Source of the DNA: Ensifer sp. LCM 4579
GTDB taxonomy: Bacteria; Pseudomonadota; Alphaproteobacteria; Rhizobiales; Rhizobiaceae
Direction: 5' to 3'
Assembly: GCF_001854885.1 (NCBI RefSeq)
Contig: NZ_MDDV01000001.1
Coordinates: forward strand, 75,518-139,435
DNA length: 63,918 nt
Every line of letters starts with the position of its first letter. Position 1 is the first letter of the stretch. Position numbers and translations under genes: made by a program. The notes under the pieces were generated by a model. That model did no database searches and had not been told where the DNA came from. It saw only the letters and a program-made list of their open reading frames with translations. This document shows positions 48,029 through 60,200 of the stretch, in pieces.

Positions 48029-49174
48029 ATGATGAAGTCTCTCGGCAGTATCCGGCGGTCCTTCGCCCCCTGGGCGGATCCGGCGTCCAAACCCTTCATT
48101 TCGTTCAGGAACGTAACCAAGAAATTCGGCGACTTCACCGCCGTCGACGATCTTTCGCTGAACATCTACACGCGCGAGTTCTTCGCGTTGCTCGGCGCCT
48201 CGGGCTGCGGAAAGTCGACGCTCTTGCGCATGCTTGCCGGATTCGAGCAGCCAACCTCGGGCGAGATCATCCTCGATGGCCAGAACCTCGCGGGCATCCC
48301 GCCCTACCGGCGGCCCGTCAACATGATGTTCCAATCCTATGCGCTGTTTCCGCATATGACCGTGGAGAACAACATCGCTTTCGGCCTGAAGCAGGACGGC
48401 ATGTCCAAGGCGGACATAGCCGAGCGCGTCCAGCAGATGCTGAAGCTCGTGAAGCTCGAGAAATTCTCCAAGCGAAAGCCGCACCAGCTTTCCGGCGGAC
48501 AGCGGCAGCGCGTGGCACTCGCCCGCTCGCTCGCCAAGCGGCCGAAGGTGCTGCTGCTCGACGAGCCGCTTGGCGCACTCGACAAGAAGCTGCGCGAGGA
48601 GACGCAGTTCGAGCTGATGGACCTGCAGCAGGAACTCGGCCTCACCTTCGTCGTCGTCACCCACGACCAGGAGGAGGCGATGACCATGGCCGATCGTATC
48701 GCGGTCATGAGCCACGGCAAGGTCGTCCAGGTGGCGACGCCTGCGGAAATCTACGAAGCGCCGAACTCGCGATTCGTCGCCGACTTTATCGGCGATGTGA
48801 ATCTCTTCGACGGCACCGTCACCGGGGCCGAGGCGGGCTTTGTCCAGCTCGAAACGACCGGTGGAATTCCGATCCGCATGATGTCGCCGGACTGCTTTGC
48901 AAAGGGCATGCGGGTGGCCGTCGCCATTCGCCCGGAGAAGATCAGAATCGGCCGCCAGGCGCCCGCCCATGCACCCATGAATACGGCCGAGGGTGAAATC
49001 TGGGATATCGGCTATCTCGGCGACATGACCGTCTTTCACATCCGCCTGAAGGACGGCGGGGTCGTCAAGGCTTCGACGCTCAACGCCGTGCGTGCCATCG
49101 AGGATCCGCTCGGCTACGACCAAGAGGTCTGGATCTCGTTCGGTGACGATGCCGGCGTCGTGCTGAAGGATTGA
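48029..49174 (+). CDS. potG: polyamine ABC transporter ATPase (PotG type)
   Basis: A 381-residue ABC ATPase. Walker A GASGCGKST is at residues 56-64, signature LSGGQ at 154-158, Walker B ending DEP at 178-180, and the H-loop VVTHDQEEAM. A TOBE-like C-terminal domain (about 290-380) is present. The N-terminal about 20-residue extension (SLGSIRRSFAPWADPASKPF) is typical of PotG-like proteins. potH begins four bases after the stop. Confidence 0.94.
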   Translation: MMKSLGSIRRSFAPWADPASKPFISFRNVTKKFGDFTAVDDLSLNIYTREFFALLGASGCGKSTLLRMLAGFEQPTSGEIILDGQNLAGIPPYRRPVNMMFQSYALFPHMTVENNIAFGLKQDGMSKADIAERVQQMLKLVKLEKFSKRKPHQLSGGQRQRVALARSLAKRPKVLLLDEPLGALDKKLREETQFELMDLQQELGLTFVVVTHDQEEAMTMADRIAVMSHGKVVQVATPAEIYEAPNSRFVADFIGDVNLFDGTVTGAEAGFVQLETTGGIPIRMMSPDCFAKGMRVAVAIRPEKIRIGRQAPAHAPMNTAEGEIWDIGYLGDMTVFHIRLKDGGVVKASTLNAVRAIEDPLGYDQEVWISFGDDAGVVLKD

Positions 49175-49178
49175 AGCC

Positions 49179-50090
49179 ATGGCGAAAATTACCTCGAGCC
49201 TCGTCAGCCGCCTGGTGATCATCATCCCTTATGCCTGGTTGTTGTTCTTCTTTCTCATCCCTTTCTTCATCGTCTTCCGCATCTCGCTGTCTGAGACCGC
49301 GATAGCCATGCCGCCCTACACGCCAGTCTTCGATCTATCCGAAGGGCTGTCGGGCATTCTCGAAAGTATGCGCGCGTTTTCGGCGGACAATTATGTCTGG
49401 CTGACGGAGGACGCTCTCTACTTCAACGCCTATGTATCGAGCATCGTCATTGCCACCGTCTCCACCGTGCTCACCTTGCTGATCGGCTATCCGATCGCTT
49501 ACGGCATGGCGAAGGCGCCGCGATCGATGCGGCCGATGCTCTTGATGATGGTGATCCTGCCGTTCTGGACGAGTTTTCTGATCCGCGTCTATGCCTGGAT
49601 CGCGATATTGAAGCCCGAGGGACTGCTGAACCAGTTCCTGATCGCAACCGGCCTCATCGACCAGCCGCTGATCATCCTCAACACCAACGCCGCAGTCTAT
49701 ATCGGCATCGTCTATTCCTATCTGCCCTTCATGGTTCTGCCGATCTACTCGGCGCTCGAGAAGATGGATCACGCGCTGATCGAAGCGGCGCAGGATCTCG
49801 GCTGCACGCCGACCGCCGCCTTCTGGCGTGTGACCTTCCCGCTTTCCCTGCCAGGGGTCATCGCGGGCTGCCTGCTGGTCTTCATCCCGGCCGTCGGCGA
49901 GTTTGTCATTCCCGACCTGCTCGGCGGATCGGAAACGCTGATGATCGGCAAGACGCTCTGGAACGAATTCAATGCCAACCGCGATTGGCCGGTCTCGTCC
50001 GCCGTGGCGACGATCCTGCTCCTGATCCTGGTCATTCCGATCGTCTATTTCCAGAATGTCCAGTCCCGGGCCGACGGCGAGGAGAGGTGA
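49179..50090 (+). CDS. potH: polyamine ABC transporter permease (PotH type)
   Basis: A 303-residue permease with six membrane helices. The EAA loop is at about residue 205 (ALIEAAQDLGCTPTAAFWRV, then TFPLSLPGVIAG). A long first periplasmic loop (about 45-90) fits PotH. It is tightly packed between potG and potI, which starts three bases after its stop. Confidence 0.94.
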   Translation: MAKITSSLVSRLVIIIPYAWLLFFFLIPFFIVFRISLSETAIAMPPYTPVFDLSEGLSGILESMRAFSADNYVWLTEDALYFNAYVSSIVIATVSTVLTLLIGYPIAYGMAKAPRSMRPMLLMMVILPFWTSFLIRVYAWIAILKPEGLLNQFLIATGLIDQPLIILNTNAAVYIGIVYSYLPFMVLPIYSALEKMDHALIEAAQDLGCTPTAAFWRVTFPLSLPGVIAGCLLVFIPAVGEFVIPDLLGGSETLMIGKTLWNEFNANRDWPVSSAVATILLLILVIPIVYFQNVQSRADGEER

Positions 50091-50093
50091 GCG

Positions 50094-50915
50094 ATGGTCA
50101 GGTGGTCCCGCTTCAACATTGCCTCGGTCGTTCTCGGCTTCGGTTTCCTCTACTTGCCGATCGTCCTCCTGGTAATCTTCTCTTTCAACGAGTCGCGGCT
50201 GGTCACGGTATGGGCCGGCTTTTCGACCAAGTGGTACACGCAGCTCTGGTACAACAGGGGACTTCTGGATGCCGCCTGGGTCACCGTCCGGGTGGCGCTG
50301 CTATCGGCGACCGTCGCAACGGTTCTCGGCACGATGGCGGCTCTAACGCTGGTGCGCTATTCGCGCTTCCGCGGGCGCGTGCTCTTTTCCGGCATGGTCT
50401 ATGCGCCGCTGGTGATGCCGGAGGTGATCACCGGCCTGTCGCTGCTCTTGCTCTTCGTGGCGATCGGGCTTGACCGGGGTTTCTGGACGATCACGCTTGC
50501 GCACATCACCTTCACCATGTGCTTCGTTGCCGTTGTCGTTCAGTCGCGGCTGTTGAGCTTCGACCGGTCGATCGAGGAGGCGGCGCTGGATCTCGGCGCC
50601 ACCCCGGTCAGGGCATTCTTTGCCATCACCCTGCCGGTCATTGCGCCGGCGGTCTTTTCCGGCTGGGTGCTGGCCTTCACCCTTTCGCTCGACGACCTCG
50701 TCATTGCGAGCTTCACGACGGGGCCGGGCGCGACGACCCTGCCGATGAAGATCTACAGCCAGGTGCGCCTCGGCGTGACGCCGGAAATCAATGCCATCTG
50801 CACGATCCTGATTGGCATCGTCGCCCTCGGCGTGGTCATTGCCTCGCTTGTCACGAGGCGCCGGGAAATTCAGCGCGACAGGGATGAGCGCGCAGCCTTC
50901 GCGGTGAGCAGCTGA
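50094..50915 (+). CDS. potI: polyamine ABC transporter permease (PotI type)
   Basis: A 273-residue permease with six membrane helices (first: VVLGFGFLYLPIVLLVIFSF) and the EAA loop IEEAALDLGATPVRAFFAIT. The segment SFNESRLVTVWAGFSTKWY after TM1 is typical for PotC/PotI proteins. It closes the transporter operon and is convergent with the AsmA-like gene 11 bp away. Confidence 0.94.
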   Translation: MVRWSRFNIASVVLGFGFLYLPIVLLVIFSFNESRLVTVWAGFSTKWYTQLWYNRGLLDAAWVTVRVALLSATVATVLGTMAALTLVRYSRFRGRVLFSGMVYAPLVMPEVITGLSLLLLFVAIGLDRGFWTITLAHITFTMCFVAVVVQSRLLSFDRSIEEAALDLGATPVRAFFAITLPVIAPAVFSGWVLAFTLSLDDLVIASFTTGPGATTLPMKIYSQVRLGVTPEINAICTILIGIVALGVVIASLVTRRREIQRDRDERAAFAVSS

Positions 50916-50926
50916 TTTGAGGGCGC

Positions 50927-52750
50927 TCAATTCGGTCCGACGAGGACCGAAAGCGGCGTGACCACGGCGTTCGGCCATGTCCCGCCGACGAAGAAGCGCA
51001 GAGGCTGATCGTCGGCGGCGCTGGCGTCTTCGAGTGCTCCGGCAAAAACCAGGCTGCCGCTACGATAGGGTATGATGCCCGTCACGGACATTGTGCCGGA
51101 TGGGCTGACGAAGCGCGCCCGATCGAGACGTGCCGTGCCCTCGGCGAAGCTCGCTTCGAAATCGGCGATCTGGAAGTCGAAGGTGGCGTCGCTTGCCTGT
51201 GACAGCGAGAAAAATTCGCCCTTGCGGACGAGGTCGGTGAAGGCATGCACGTCGAAGCCGGCCAGACTGCCGTTCCTGAGCCTGTAGGTGAGGCTACCCG
51301 AGAGGTCTCCGGTCGCGGTTTCCCAGAAGGCTCGGTTGGAAGCGACGTCTAGGTTCAGAATGCCATTGCCCACGGGCATTGGACCCTTCAGGCCGAAGTC
51401 GGCGAACACGGCGGCGAAGTCGGCATTCTTGAGCGTGACTTGCAGCCGACCACCATGTTCCAGGCCCTTCGTGGAGAGCTGCGCCCGGCCCGACAGACGG
51501 CCGCCGGCATAGGTACTGTCGCCTATATCGAGCGAAGCCCGGCCGCCGTCGACCATCACACCGGTGGCGACATCTTCCAAATGCAGCGGTCCGACGAGCA
51601 CGTCCTGGGCTGAAATGCGAAGGTCCGTGCGCCAGCCATTGATATAGTTTTCCGCCATCTGCCACAGCCGGTCGCTTCGCTCGGGCCGAACGGGCATGGA
51701 GGCCGGCAGAGCGTTGAAGTCGATGCGATCAAAAGCGAGGGTTCCTCCGATGCGCGGCGACCCGCCGCCCGGAAGCACGACGTCGAGGACGCCTGTGGCG
51801 GCCGCGTCACCCAGCGTCAGTTGCAGTTCGTCCAGCTTGAGCGACTTTCCGCCCGTCGTCACCTTGGCATCGATGCTGAAGTCGGCCGGCGGCAGTACCA
51901 TGTCCGCCGATCCGCGATACCAGGCCACGAGTGTCGCAAGCGAGGGCACGGAAAGCTGCAGGTGGCCGGAGGCAAACGGCGTGAGGGAAAGATGACCGAT
52001 GCCTTCGAATGACAGGGTGAGTTGTGCCGATGTGATCGACGTTTTGACGGGCGTATCGCGCTTGGCGAAAAGGTCAAGCGGGCGGTCGCAGACAAATGCC
52101 CAGGCGACCTGCTGTCCGCCAAGCACCGCCGAGAATTGTGCGCTTAGCCGATCGGCATAGGAAGGCCATTTGACCGTGCCCGCGATACCGGAAATGTCGA
52201 TGCCGGTGCTGTCGCCGGACAACGCGTCCGATATGCGCAGCCGCCCGTTTTCGACGGTGATGTCGCCGAAAGGGCTGTCATCCTCCTGCGTCGCGGCCTG
52301 CGGGGCGATCAGCCAATGCGGCCGTTGCCAATTGATCGTGCCGTCTGCGCGGCGCTCTATCGTGATGATCGGCGCGACAAGCGTGACGTCGTCGAGCGCA
52401 GACTCGCCGCTAAGCGCCGAGATCAGGCTGAAGGAGGCGGTGATGCGGTCGATTTGCGCAAGCAGGTGCGGCTCCGGCCCGCGCGACACGATCTTCACGG
52501 AAGGCAGCGTCACCAGGGGCTCCGGCCAGAACCGGATTTCCGGCTCGCCGCCGATCGTGGTCTTGCCGCCCGACCAGCCGTCGAGCATCCGCTCCATCGT
52601 CGCGCGCACGTCCGTGGTCGACACGAGCAGGGGAACGGCCGCGTTGTAGCCTATGGCGAGAGCAACTCCGGCCGCGGCCGACCAGGCGATATGACGGGCG
52701 CGCAGCCGATGCCTCAACGCGCCCGATGCCCTCAGGATGTGTCTTTTCAT
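50927..52750 (-). CDS. AsmA-family protein
   Basis: A 607-residue protein with one N-terminal membrane segment (about residues 20-42, IAWSAAAGVALAIGYNAAVP) and a large beta-rich periplasmic part. The AsmA N-terminal pattern is visible (LDGWSGGKTTIGGEPEIRFW, LPSVKIVSRGPEP, IDRITASFSLISAL) as is the C-terminal AsmA domain (GSLTYRLRNGSLAGFDVHAF, TARLDRARFVSPSGTMSVTG). AsmA-like proteins affect outer-membrane assembly or lipid transport; the specific role here is unknown. The start is uncertain; an in-frame ATG 27 bases upstream (52777) is possible. Confidence 0.85.
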   Translation of the reverse strand: MKRHILRASGALRHRLRARHIAWSAAAGVALAIGYNAAVPLLVSTTDVRATMERMLDGWSGGKTTIGGEPEIRFWPEPLVTLPSVKIVSRGPEPHLLAQIDRITASFSLISALSGESALDDVTLVAPIITIERRADGTINWQRPHWLIAPQAATQEDDSPFGDITVENGRLRISDALSGDSTGIDISGIAGTVKWPSYADRLSAQFSAVLGGQQVAWAFVCDRPLDLFAKRDTPVKTSITSAQLTLSFEGIGHLSLTPFASGHLQLSVPSLATLVAWYRGSADMVLPPADFSIDAKVTTGGKSLKLDELQLTLGDAAATGVLDVVLPGGGSPRIGGTLAFDRIDFNALPASMPVRPERSDRLWQMAENYINGWRTDLRISAQDVLVGPLHLEDVATGVMVDGGRASLDIGDSTYAGGRLSGRAQLSTKGLEHGGRLQVTLKNADFAAVFADFGLKGPMPVGNGILNLDVASNRAFWETATGDLSGSLTYRLRNGSLAGFDVHAFTDLVRKGEFFSLSQASDATFDFQIADFEASFAEGTARLDRARFVSPSGTMSVTGIIPYRSGSLVFAGALEDASAADDQPLRFFVGGTWPNAVVTPLSVLVGPN

Positions 52751-52922
52751 ATTGATCCGTTTGCCGTCGCCCTGCATGACACCGTCTGGATAGGCCGATG
52801 GTTTGCATAAAGCAAATGCGACCGCGGGAAAATGTCGTCGGCGTCGCCTCGCGGGCCGGGGCATGCTGTTTATCTTGCGTTGCAGCATGATATAGAAGCA
52901 GAAGCAGGGAGAGGAGGAATAC

Positions 52923-54875
<1,953 letters not shown>

Positions 54876-55079
54876 GCCGGTTTTACCGAGATCAATTCTA
54901 TCGGAAGTTGATTGCAGCTTGACGAGGATTTTCCGGTTGCGCCGAGCCGGCACAATGGTGGTCTATTCCGATACGGCATGCGCGCCAAAACGTGACGGAC
55001 GACCGTTAACATTATTGCGCCTGCGAAATTAACCAACAGCGTTGAGTTGCATGTCATTCCCTAAAATTTTCGGATCGGG

Positions 55080-55250
55080 AAGTAAGGTTCTGTTAGCATT
55101 TGGCAGCGCAAGGTCTCGTTAACTTGAGGCCGACCGATCCGGGGCCGGTACCGCAGCAGAGATGCTGCCGCCGACATGACGGCGCGAGTTCTCGAGCATT
55201 TGTTGGTTAGCATCGACTTGAGGGGCGGCTCGGAGCTGCCTCTTTTTTTG
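55080..55250 (+). ncRNA. candidate small RNA ending in an intrinsic terminator
   Basis: The segment ends in a terminator hairpin and T7 run (55222-55249) that is 347 bp away from the upstream gene, too far for a usual gene terminator. Inside are GC-rich inverted repeats, for example GCAGCA-GAGA-TGCTGC (55152-55167 region). The promoter and 5' end are not clear, so boundaries are approximate. It could also be a long 3' UTR of the upstream gene. Confidence 0.35.
55222..55249 (+). terminator. strong intrinsic terminator
   Basis: GGGGCGGCTC and GAGCTGCCTC form a stem with one mismatch-like position around a short loop, followed by seven T residues. Orientation is + strand. Confidence 0.75.
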
Positions 55251-55330
55251 TCCCCGGCAGACTGGCGCCTTCCTGCAACGCCGCGCGTCTTTTCAGGCGC
55301 GCAAGGGCCGCTGTAACTCTTTGAATCTGC

Positions 55331-55377
55331 GCTTCGCGCTTTCCGAAGATCGGTACCATCTTCGGACGGATGCGCTA
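55331..55377 (-). repeat. palindromic repeat at the end of the permease gene
   Basis: TCCGAAGAT (55342-55350) pairs with ATCTTCGGA (55358-55366); GCGC ends flank it. Read on the - strand it begins TAGCGCATCCG, and the TAG is the stop codon of the permease gene. It belongs to the same family as the elements at 29296 and 57132. Confidence 0.7.
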
Positions 55378-57066
55378 CGATCGATTTTCCAGCGATCGCG
55401 ACACGAGAATGACCGGGACCATGCCGGCAACGACGATGATAATCGCCGCGACGGAGGCGTCTTCCACCCTTGCCCGCGAAGCGTCCTCGTAAACGAGCGT
55501 GGCGAGCGTGTTGAAGTTGAAGGGGCGCAGCATGATGGTGGCCGAGAGCTCCTTCATCGTCTCGATGAAGACGAGAAGGGCGGCGGTCAGAACCGCGGGG
55601 CGCATCATGGGCAATAGCACGGTGCGGAGCGTCTGGGCGCTGGTCCGGCCGAGCGCGCGTGCGGCCATGTCGAGATGTGGAGAGAGCTTGTGGAATCCGG
55701 CCTCGAGCGTGCCCTCGGCCATGGTGAGGAAGCGCACGGTGCAGGCGTAGATGATCGCAAAGCCGGTCCCGCTCATGATCAGGCCGGTGGACACGTCGAA
55801 ATACGCGCGCATCCGGGCATCCAAGGCATTATCGATTGCGGCGAGCGGAAAGAGGACGCCGATCGCAAGCACCGTTCCCGGTACTCCATAGCCAAAGGAG
55901 GCAAGCCGCCCCGCGACGTCCGTGATCGGCGAGCGTCCCGTGCGGGCGGCATAGGCGAGCACGAAGCCGAGGAACACCGACGCGAGCGCCGTCAGGCCGG
56001 AAACCAGGACACTGTGCAGGAAGGCATCCAGGAGCCGTGGTGCGAGGAACTGGTCGAGACGTTTCAAGGCAAAGTTGCCGAGGACGAGGAAGGGAACTCC
56101 AAAACCAGAGAGCACGGGAAGAAGGCAGACGGCGGTAGCCGCCCACTTCTTCCAGCCGGCAAGCTTGACCCGCACCACGTCGTGGACGGCCGCCGTCGTC
56201 TTGTGGCTTGCAAAGCGCTGCCTGCGCCGCGCCGCGCGCTCGATCATCATCAGCCCGATGACGAAGACGAGCATGATGCAGGCGATCTGCGCCGCACCGG
56301 CGAGACTGCCGCGGTTGAGCCAGGTGTCGTAGATGGAGAAGGTGAGGGTCTGGACACCGAGGAACTCGACCGCCCCGATGTCGTTCAGCGTTTCCATGGC
56401 CACCAGGGTGAGGCCGATCATGATCGCCGGCCGGGCCATGGGAACCTGCACGAGCAGGAAGACCCTCACCGGGCCTGCGCCGAGCGTGCGCGCGACATCC
56501 GCAGCCGCGCGACCCTGCATCAGGAACATGGAGCGGCAGGCGAGATAGATATAGGGGTAAAGGACCGAACTCATCACCAGCACGGCGCCGCCGAGCGAGC
56601 GAACGTCGGGGAACCAGTAGTCCCGGCTCGTCTGAAAGCCGAAGAGCGCCCGCACCAGCCCCTGAACCGGACCGGTAAAGGTCAGGAATTCACCGAAGGC
56701 GTAGGCCGCCAGATAGACGGGGATTGCAAGCGGCAGCACGAGGGCCGCGGAGAGCAGGCGGCGCATCGGAAAATCGCAGGTTGCCGCCAGCCACGCCGTT
56801 AGGATGCCGATAAGTGCCGTGAAGGCGCCGGTCAGCGCCACGAGCAGGAGCGTTCGCATGACGGCACGCGGGACGACATTCTCCACAAGGTGCGGCCAGT
56901 CCGCATTGCCGCCGGAGACTGCAAGCCATGCGATAGCGAGGATTGGCATCAGCACGATGGCCGAAGAAAGCCCCGCCCAAATCCCGAGCATCCGATGGGT
57001 AAGGCCGGTGCCGGAGCTGGCATGCCGCCGTCTGGGCCTTTTGGCTATGAAGTGCAATCGATCCAT
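55375..57066 (-). CDS. Fe(III)-type ABC transporter permease (FbpB/SfuB-like)
   Basis: A 563-residue integral membrane protein with about twelve helices in two similar halves, the usual layout of ferric-iron type permeases. Each half has an EAA-like loop (ADVARTLGAGPVRVFLLVQV; MAARALGRTSAQTLRTVLLP). No binding protein or ATPase gene is next to it within the window, so partners must be elsewhere. The stop codon lies in a palindromic repeat. Iron is the commonest substrate of this family, but thiamine or other ions are possible. Confidence 0.88.
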   Translation of the reverse strand: MDRLHFIAKRPRRRHASSGTGLTHRMLGIWAGLSSAIVLMPILAIAWLAVSGGNADWPHLVENVVPRAVMRTLLLVALTGAFTALIGILTAWLAATCDFPMRRLLSAALVLPLAIPVYLAAYAFGEFLTFTGPVQGLVRALFGFQTSRDYWFPDVRSLGGAVLVMSSVLYPYIYLACRSMFLMQGRAAADVARTLGAGPVRVFLLVQVPMARPAIMIGLTLVAMETLNDIGAVEFLGVQTLTFSIYDTWLNRGSLAGAAQIACIMLVFVIGLMMIERAARRRQRFASHKTTAAVHDVVRVKLAGWKKWAATAVCLLPVLSGFGVPFLVLGNFALKRLDQFLAPRLLDAFLHSVLVSGLTALASVFLGFVLAYAARTGRSPITDVAGRLASFGYGVPGTVLAIGVLFPLAAIDNALDARMRAYFDVSTGLIMSGTGFAIIYACTVRFLTMAEGTLEAGFHKLSPHLDMAARALGRTSAQTLRTVLLPMMRPAVLTAALLVFIETMKELSATIMLRPFNFNTLATLVYEDASRARVEDASVAAIIIVVAGMVPVILVSRSLENRS

Positions 57067-57131
57067 TCCAAGGCGATTTGCCCGACAGCGCCGGGAAACC
57101 GGCTCCTGCGGGTCAAGTTTTCGTTACAGCA

Positions 57132-57184
57132 TTAGCGCATCGGCCCGGGAATCGGAACCGATTTTCGGAAGGACCGATTTGCGC
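57132..57184. repeat. palindromic repeat between cbrA and permease genes
   Basis: Starts TTAGCGCATCGG and ends CCGATTTGCGC, with an inner ATCGGAACCGAT palindrome and TTTTCGGAA. It shares its left end and core with repeats at 29296-29332 and 55331-55377. The remaining gap between the two genes (57067-57231) holds nothing else visible. Confidence 0.7.
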
Positions 57185-57231
57185 AGATTGAAAGAGTTGC
57201 AGTGACCTTAGCGCGTCTGAAGAGACGCGCG

Positions 57232-60200
57232 TCAGTTCGCCAGGACGCGTTGCGAGGGGAATGCGATTTCCACCAGAGTGCCCTCGTTCGGGGCGGAATT
57301 GATCGAAAATTGGGCGCGGTTGGCCTCCGCCATGGCCTTGGTCAGCGGCAGGCCGAGTCCCGTGCCGTCGCCACGCTTGCGGCCGCCGGTCGTTACCTGC
57401 CTGAACGGCTTCATCGCCTGGTCGAGTTCGTTGCGGGTCATGCCGACGCCGGTGTCGCGGATCCGCAGGATGACGCTGCCGTTTGCCTCGTAGGCGGTCG
57501 ACACGACGATCTGTCCGCCGGACGGGGTGAACCGGATAGCGTTCGCCAGTATGTTGAGCGCGATCTGTTTGATCGACCGGCCGTCGGCGACGACCTCCGG
57601 CACGGAGGTCGAGAGCGATGTGCGGATGATCACGCGCTGGCTGTTGGCCTGCGGTTGAACCAGCGAAACCGCCTCGGAGACGGCCTCGTTGACATCTACG
57701 GCGCTGAAATCGAGTTCCATTTCGCCCGCTTCGATCTTCGAGATATCGAGCAGGTCGTTGACGATGTCGAGCACATGGCGTCCCGAGCGGCCGATGTCGC
57801 CGGCATATTCGATATAGCGGGGGTGACCGATCGGGCCAAAATGCTCGCTCGCCATCATGTCGGAAAAGCCGATTATGGCGTTGAGCGGTGTGCGGATCTC
57901 GTGACTGACGCGAGCGAGGAACTCCGTCTTGTGGGCATTCGCCGTCTCCGCCGCCCGTTTGGCATTGCGCAATTCATCCTCGGTGCGTTTCCATTGGGTG
58001 ATGTCGCGGATGACGGCGCAATAGCCGTTCGAGGAGGAGAGGCGGCCGATCGTCATGAACAGCGGGATAAAGCCGCCGCCGGCTTCGCGCCCGATCACCT
58101 CGCGGCCATCATTGAGAACGCTCGCGACGCCGTGGCCGGAAAGCCCCTGAAGATAGTCGATTACCGCTCTCTGGCTCTCATGAGCGAAAAGGGCGGCGAA
58201 GGGCTTGCCGCGCATTGCGTCCTCGTCATAGTTGAAGAGCGCGCTCGCCGACCCGTTCATCGTGCGGATGTCGCCATCCTGGCCGAGGACCACGACACCA
58301 TCGGTGGCGGTCTCCAGGATCGAGCGAAGCTCGTCGATCTCGGTCCGAAGCTGCGCTTCCGTATTCGCGAACCTGTCGGCATCCTGCTCGCTCCCAGCTG
58401 CACGCGTTTCGGTCGGGCTGACGGCGAGCATGAGCGCGCTTCGCCCTTCCCAGCGGATCGAATGCAGATGGGCGTTGACAGGCGTGAACTCGCCGTTTTC
58501 GCGGACGAGCGTCATTGTGCCGTCCGGCTCGGACGCCCGGACCTCGTCGCCAGTGGCAAAGAGCGCCGCAAGCCCTCCCTCGCGGGCAAAGGCCTCAGTA
58601 TCCGCGTAGCCGGTGAGCCGCAGGAATTCCGGATTGGCGTGCAGCAGATCGTCGCCGTGATGGACGAGAAGCGCAACAGGCAGGCTGTCGAGGATCTCGC
58701 TGCTCATGGCAAGGCCCGTGCGCGCCGGAACGGCGTCGTCGGCGGCTGGCGCGCGAGGCTCTTTGCCGCCGGCTTCCGGTTCGGGCAGCCTGCTCTCGAT
58801 TGCGGGCGGGTCGGATGGCGCCTCTTCGGCGGAGGGCGCTTGCGCTGCCGGTCGCGTTTCGCCCGCGGCGTCCTCTTCCGGCGGCGCGCCGAAATGGGCG
58901 CCGAGCTGCCGCGCAATCTCACGGAAGGCGGCCTGTTCGCCGCGGGTCAGGGTTCCCGATCCAGCCGGCCGGCGCACGTCGAGATCGATGACCTTGTCCG
59001 AGGGTGGCCGTTCCGGCGCATCGACGACGCGAAGCGCGGGCCGCTCGCCGCCAAAGGCGTCCTCTGCCGCAGCCGTTTGCTGATCGGAGCGCGTTTCGGC
59101 GGCATCTGGCCCGGTGCCGATCACGGGCTCTGCCTCGGTTTCTGCTCTCGGCTCCGGAACAGCGGCTGCCTCCGGCTGCCCGTCCGCAGCCTCTGAGGGG
59201 GTGTTCTCCTGATGCGGCGCGCCTCCAAGCGAAAGACCGCTCGCCCTTTCATCCACCACCGCATCGGCGCCCCGCACGATGCCGAAGCCGCGGAAGCCGT
59301 CGAATTCGCGTGTCCGGGAATAGGTGGGAAGGGCGGCGAGGTCGACCGGCACCTTGAGGTTCGTCCCCTCGACCGGCCAGAGGATCGTCTTGCCCGACCA
59401 GGTGTCGCGGCGATGCAGAAGTTCGTTGATCCTGTTGTCGGGGTCGAGGTCGTAGCGGGAGGCAAGCTCCTCGAAGGTCAGACCGACGACGTCGGCAGCG
59501 TTCGGCCCGACCGCGGAGGCGAATTCCTCGGAAATCTCGCTGAAACGGCCTTCCGCGTCGATCTTCCAGACGAAACGGACGGCGCGCCCGCCCGGATCGA
59601 AGCAGAATTCAGTCGTCGGCGCTGCGCCTTCGCGCTCGTCCTTTGCCGATTGCTCCGGTTTCTCGGGCTCTGTGGCTTGCTCGCTCGCCTCCTTCGGGTT
59701 CGACTCGTTCGGAGACTGCGGCAGCGCTTCTGCTGGTGCCTTTGCGAACGCCTCTTCTCCGGCAGCGTCATCGAACTCACGCGCCATCGCCGTGGTGGGG
59801 GGCGTATCCGAAGCCGGCACGTCCGTCATTTGCACCGGCTGCTCCGGCAGGACCGCTTGCGCCTCGGCCGTCGGGGCAGCCGTTTGCTCCGTCGCTGGCT
59901 CGGCCGTGTTCTCGGTCGCCGCGGCGGTTGCTTTCTCGATAATGGCCTCCACGGCGAAAAGGAGATGGAGAGCCGGGTAGTCGGAAATCTTGCCGACGGC
60001 GGCCGGCAACTGCCCCTTGTCGGTGGCGACCGGACGTTTGATCAGCCTGTCCTTGTCGCGTGCGACCGCGGTCACGAGTGTCCGCCGCACCGGCGCCGGC
60101 AGTCCCAATCGCTCGAAGCCCGGGGACTGGGCAATGATGTCTCCCTCGTCGTCGAGCACGGCCATGTGCGTGTCCGGTCCGTCGAGGCCGGCGATCATCG

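Larger units (their letters stand above)
54876..55374. other. intergenic region after acetoacetyl-CoA synthetase gene
   Basis: A 499-bp stretch without protein gene. The left 200 bp are AT-richer and contain several GTTAAC/ATTAAC words but no N7-spaced TTAA pair. The middle may encode a small RNA ending in a strong terminator, and the right end carries a palindromic repeat; both are listed separately. Confidence 0.6.

Noticed and set aside
54995..55110. CtrA-type boxes among GTTAAC words in the gap after acetoacetyl-CoA synthetase
   Set aside because: TTAA words are present but none are spaced by seven bases.
55321..55617. 98-codon + strand frame
   Set aside because: Runs through the palindromic repeat and antisense to the well-supported permease gene; His/Asp/Arg-rich shadow.
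57202..59196. Open frame of 664 codons on the + strand
   Set aside because: It lies antisense to cbrA, whose domains are complete and in frame; the + strand product is Arg/Gly/Asp-rich without any domain and is a by-product of high GC content.
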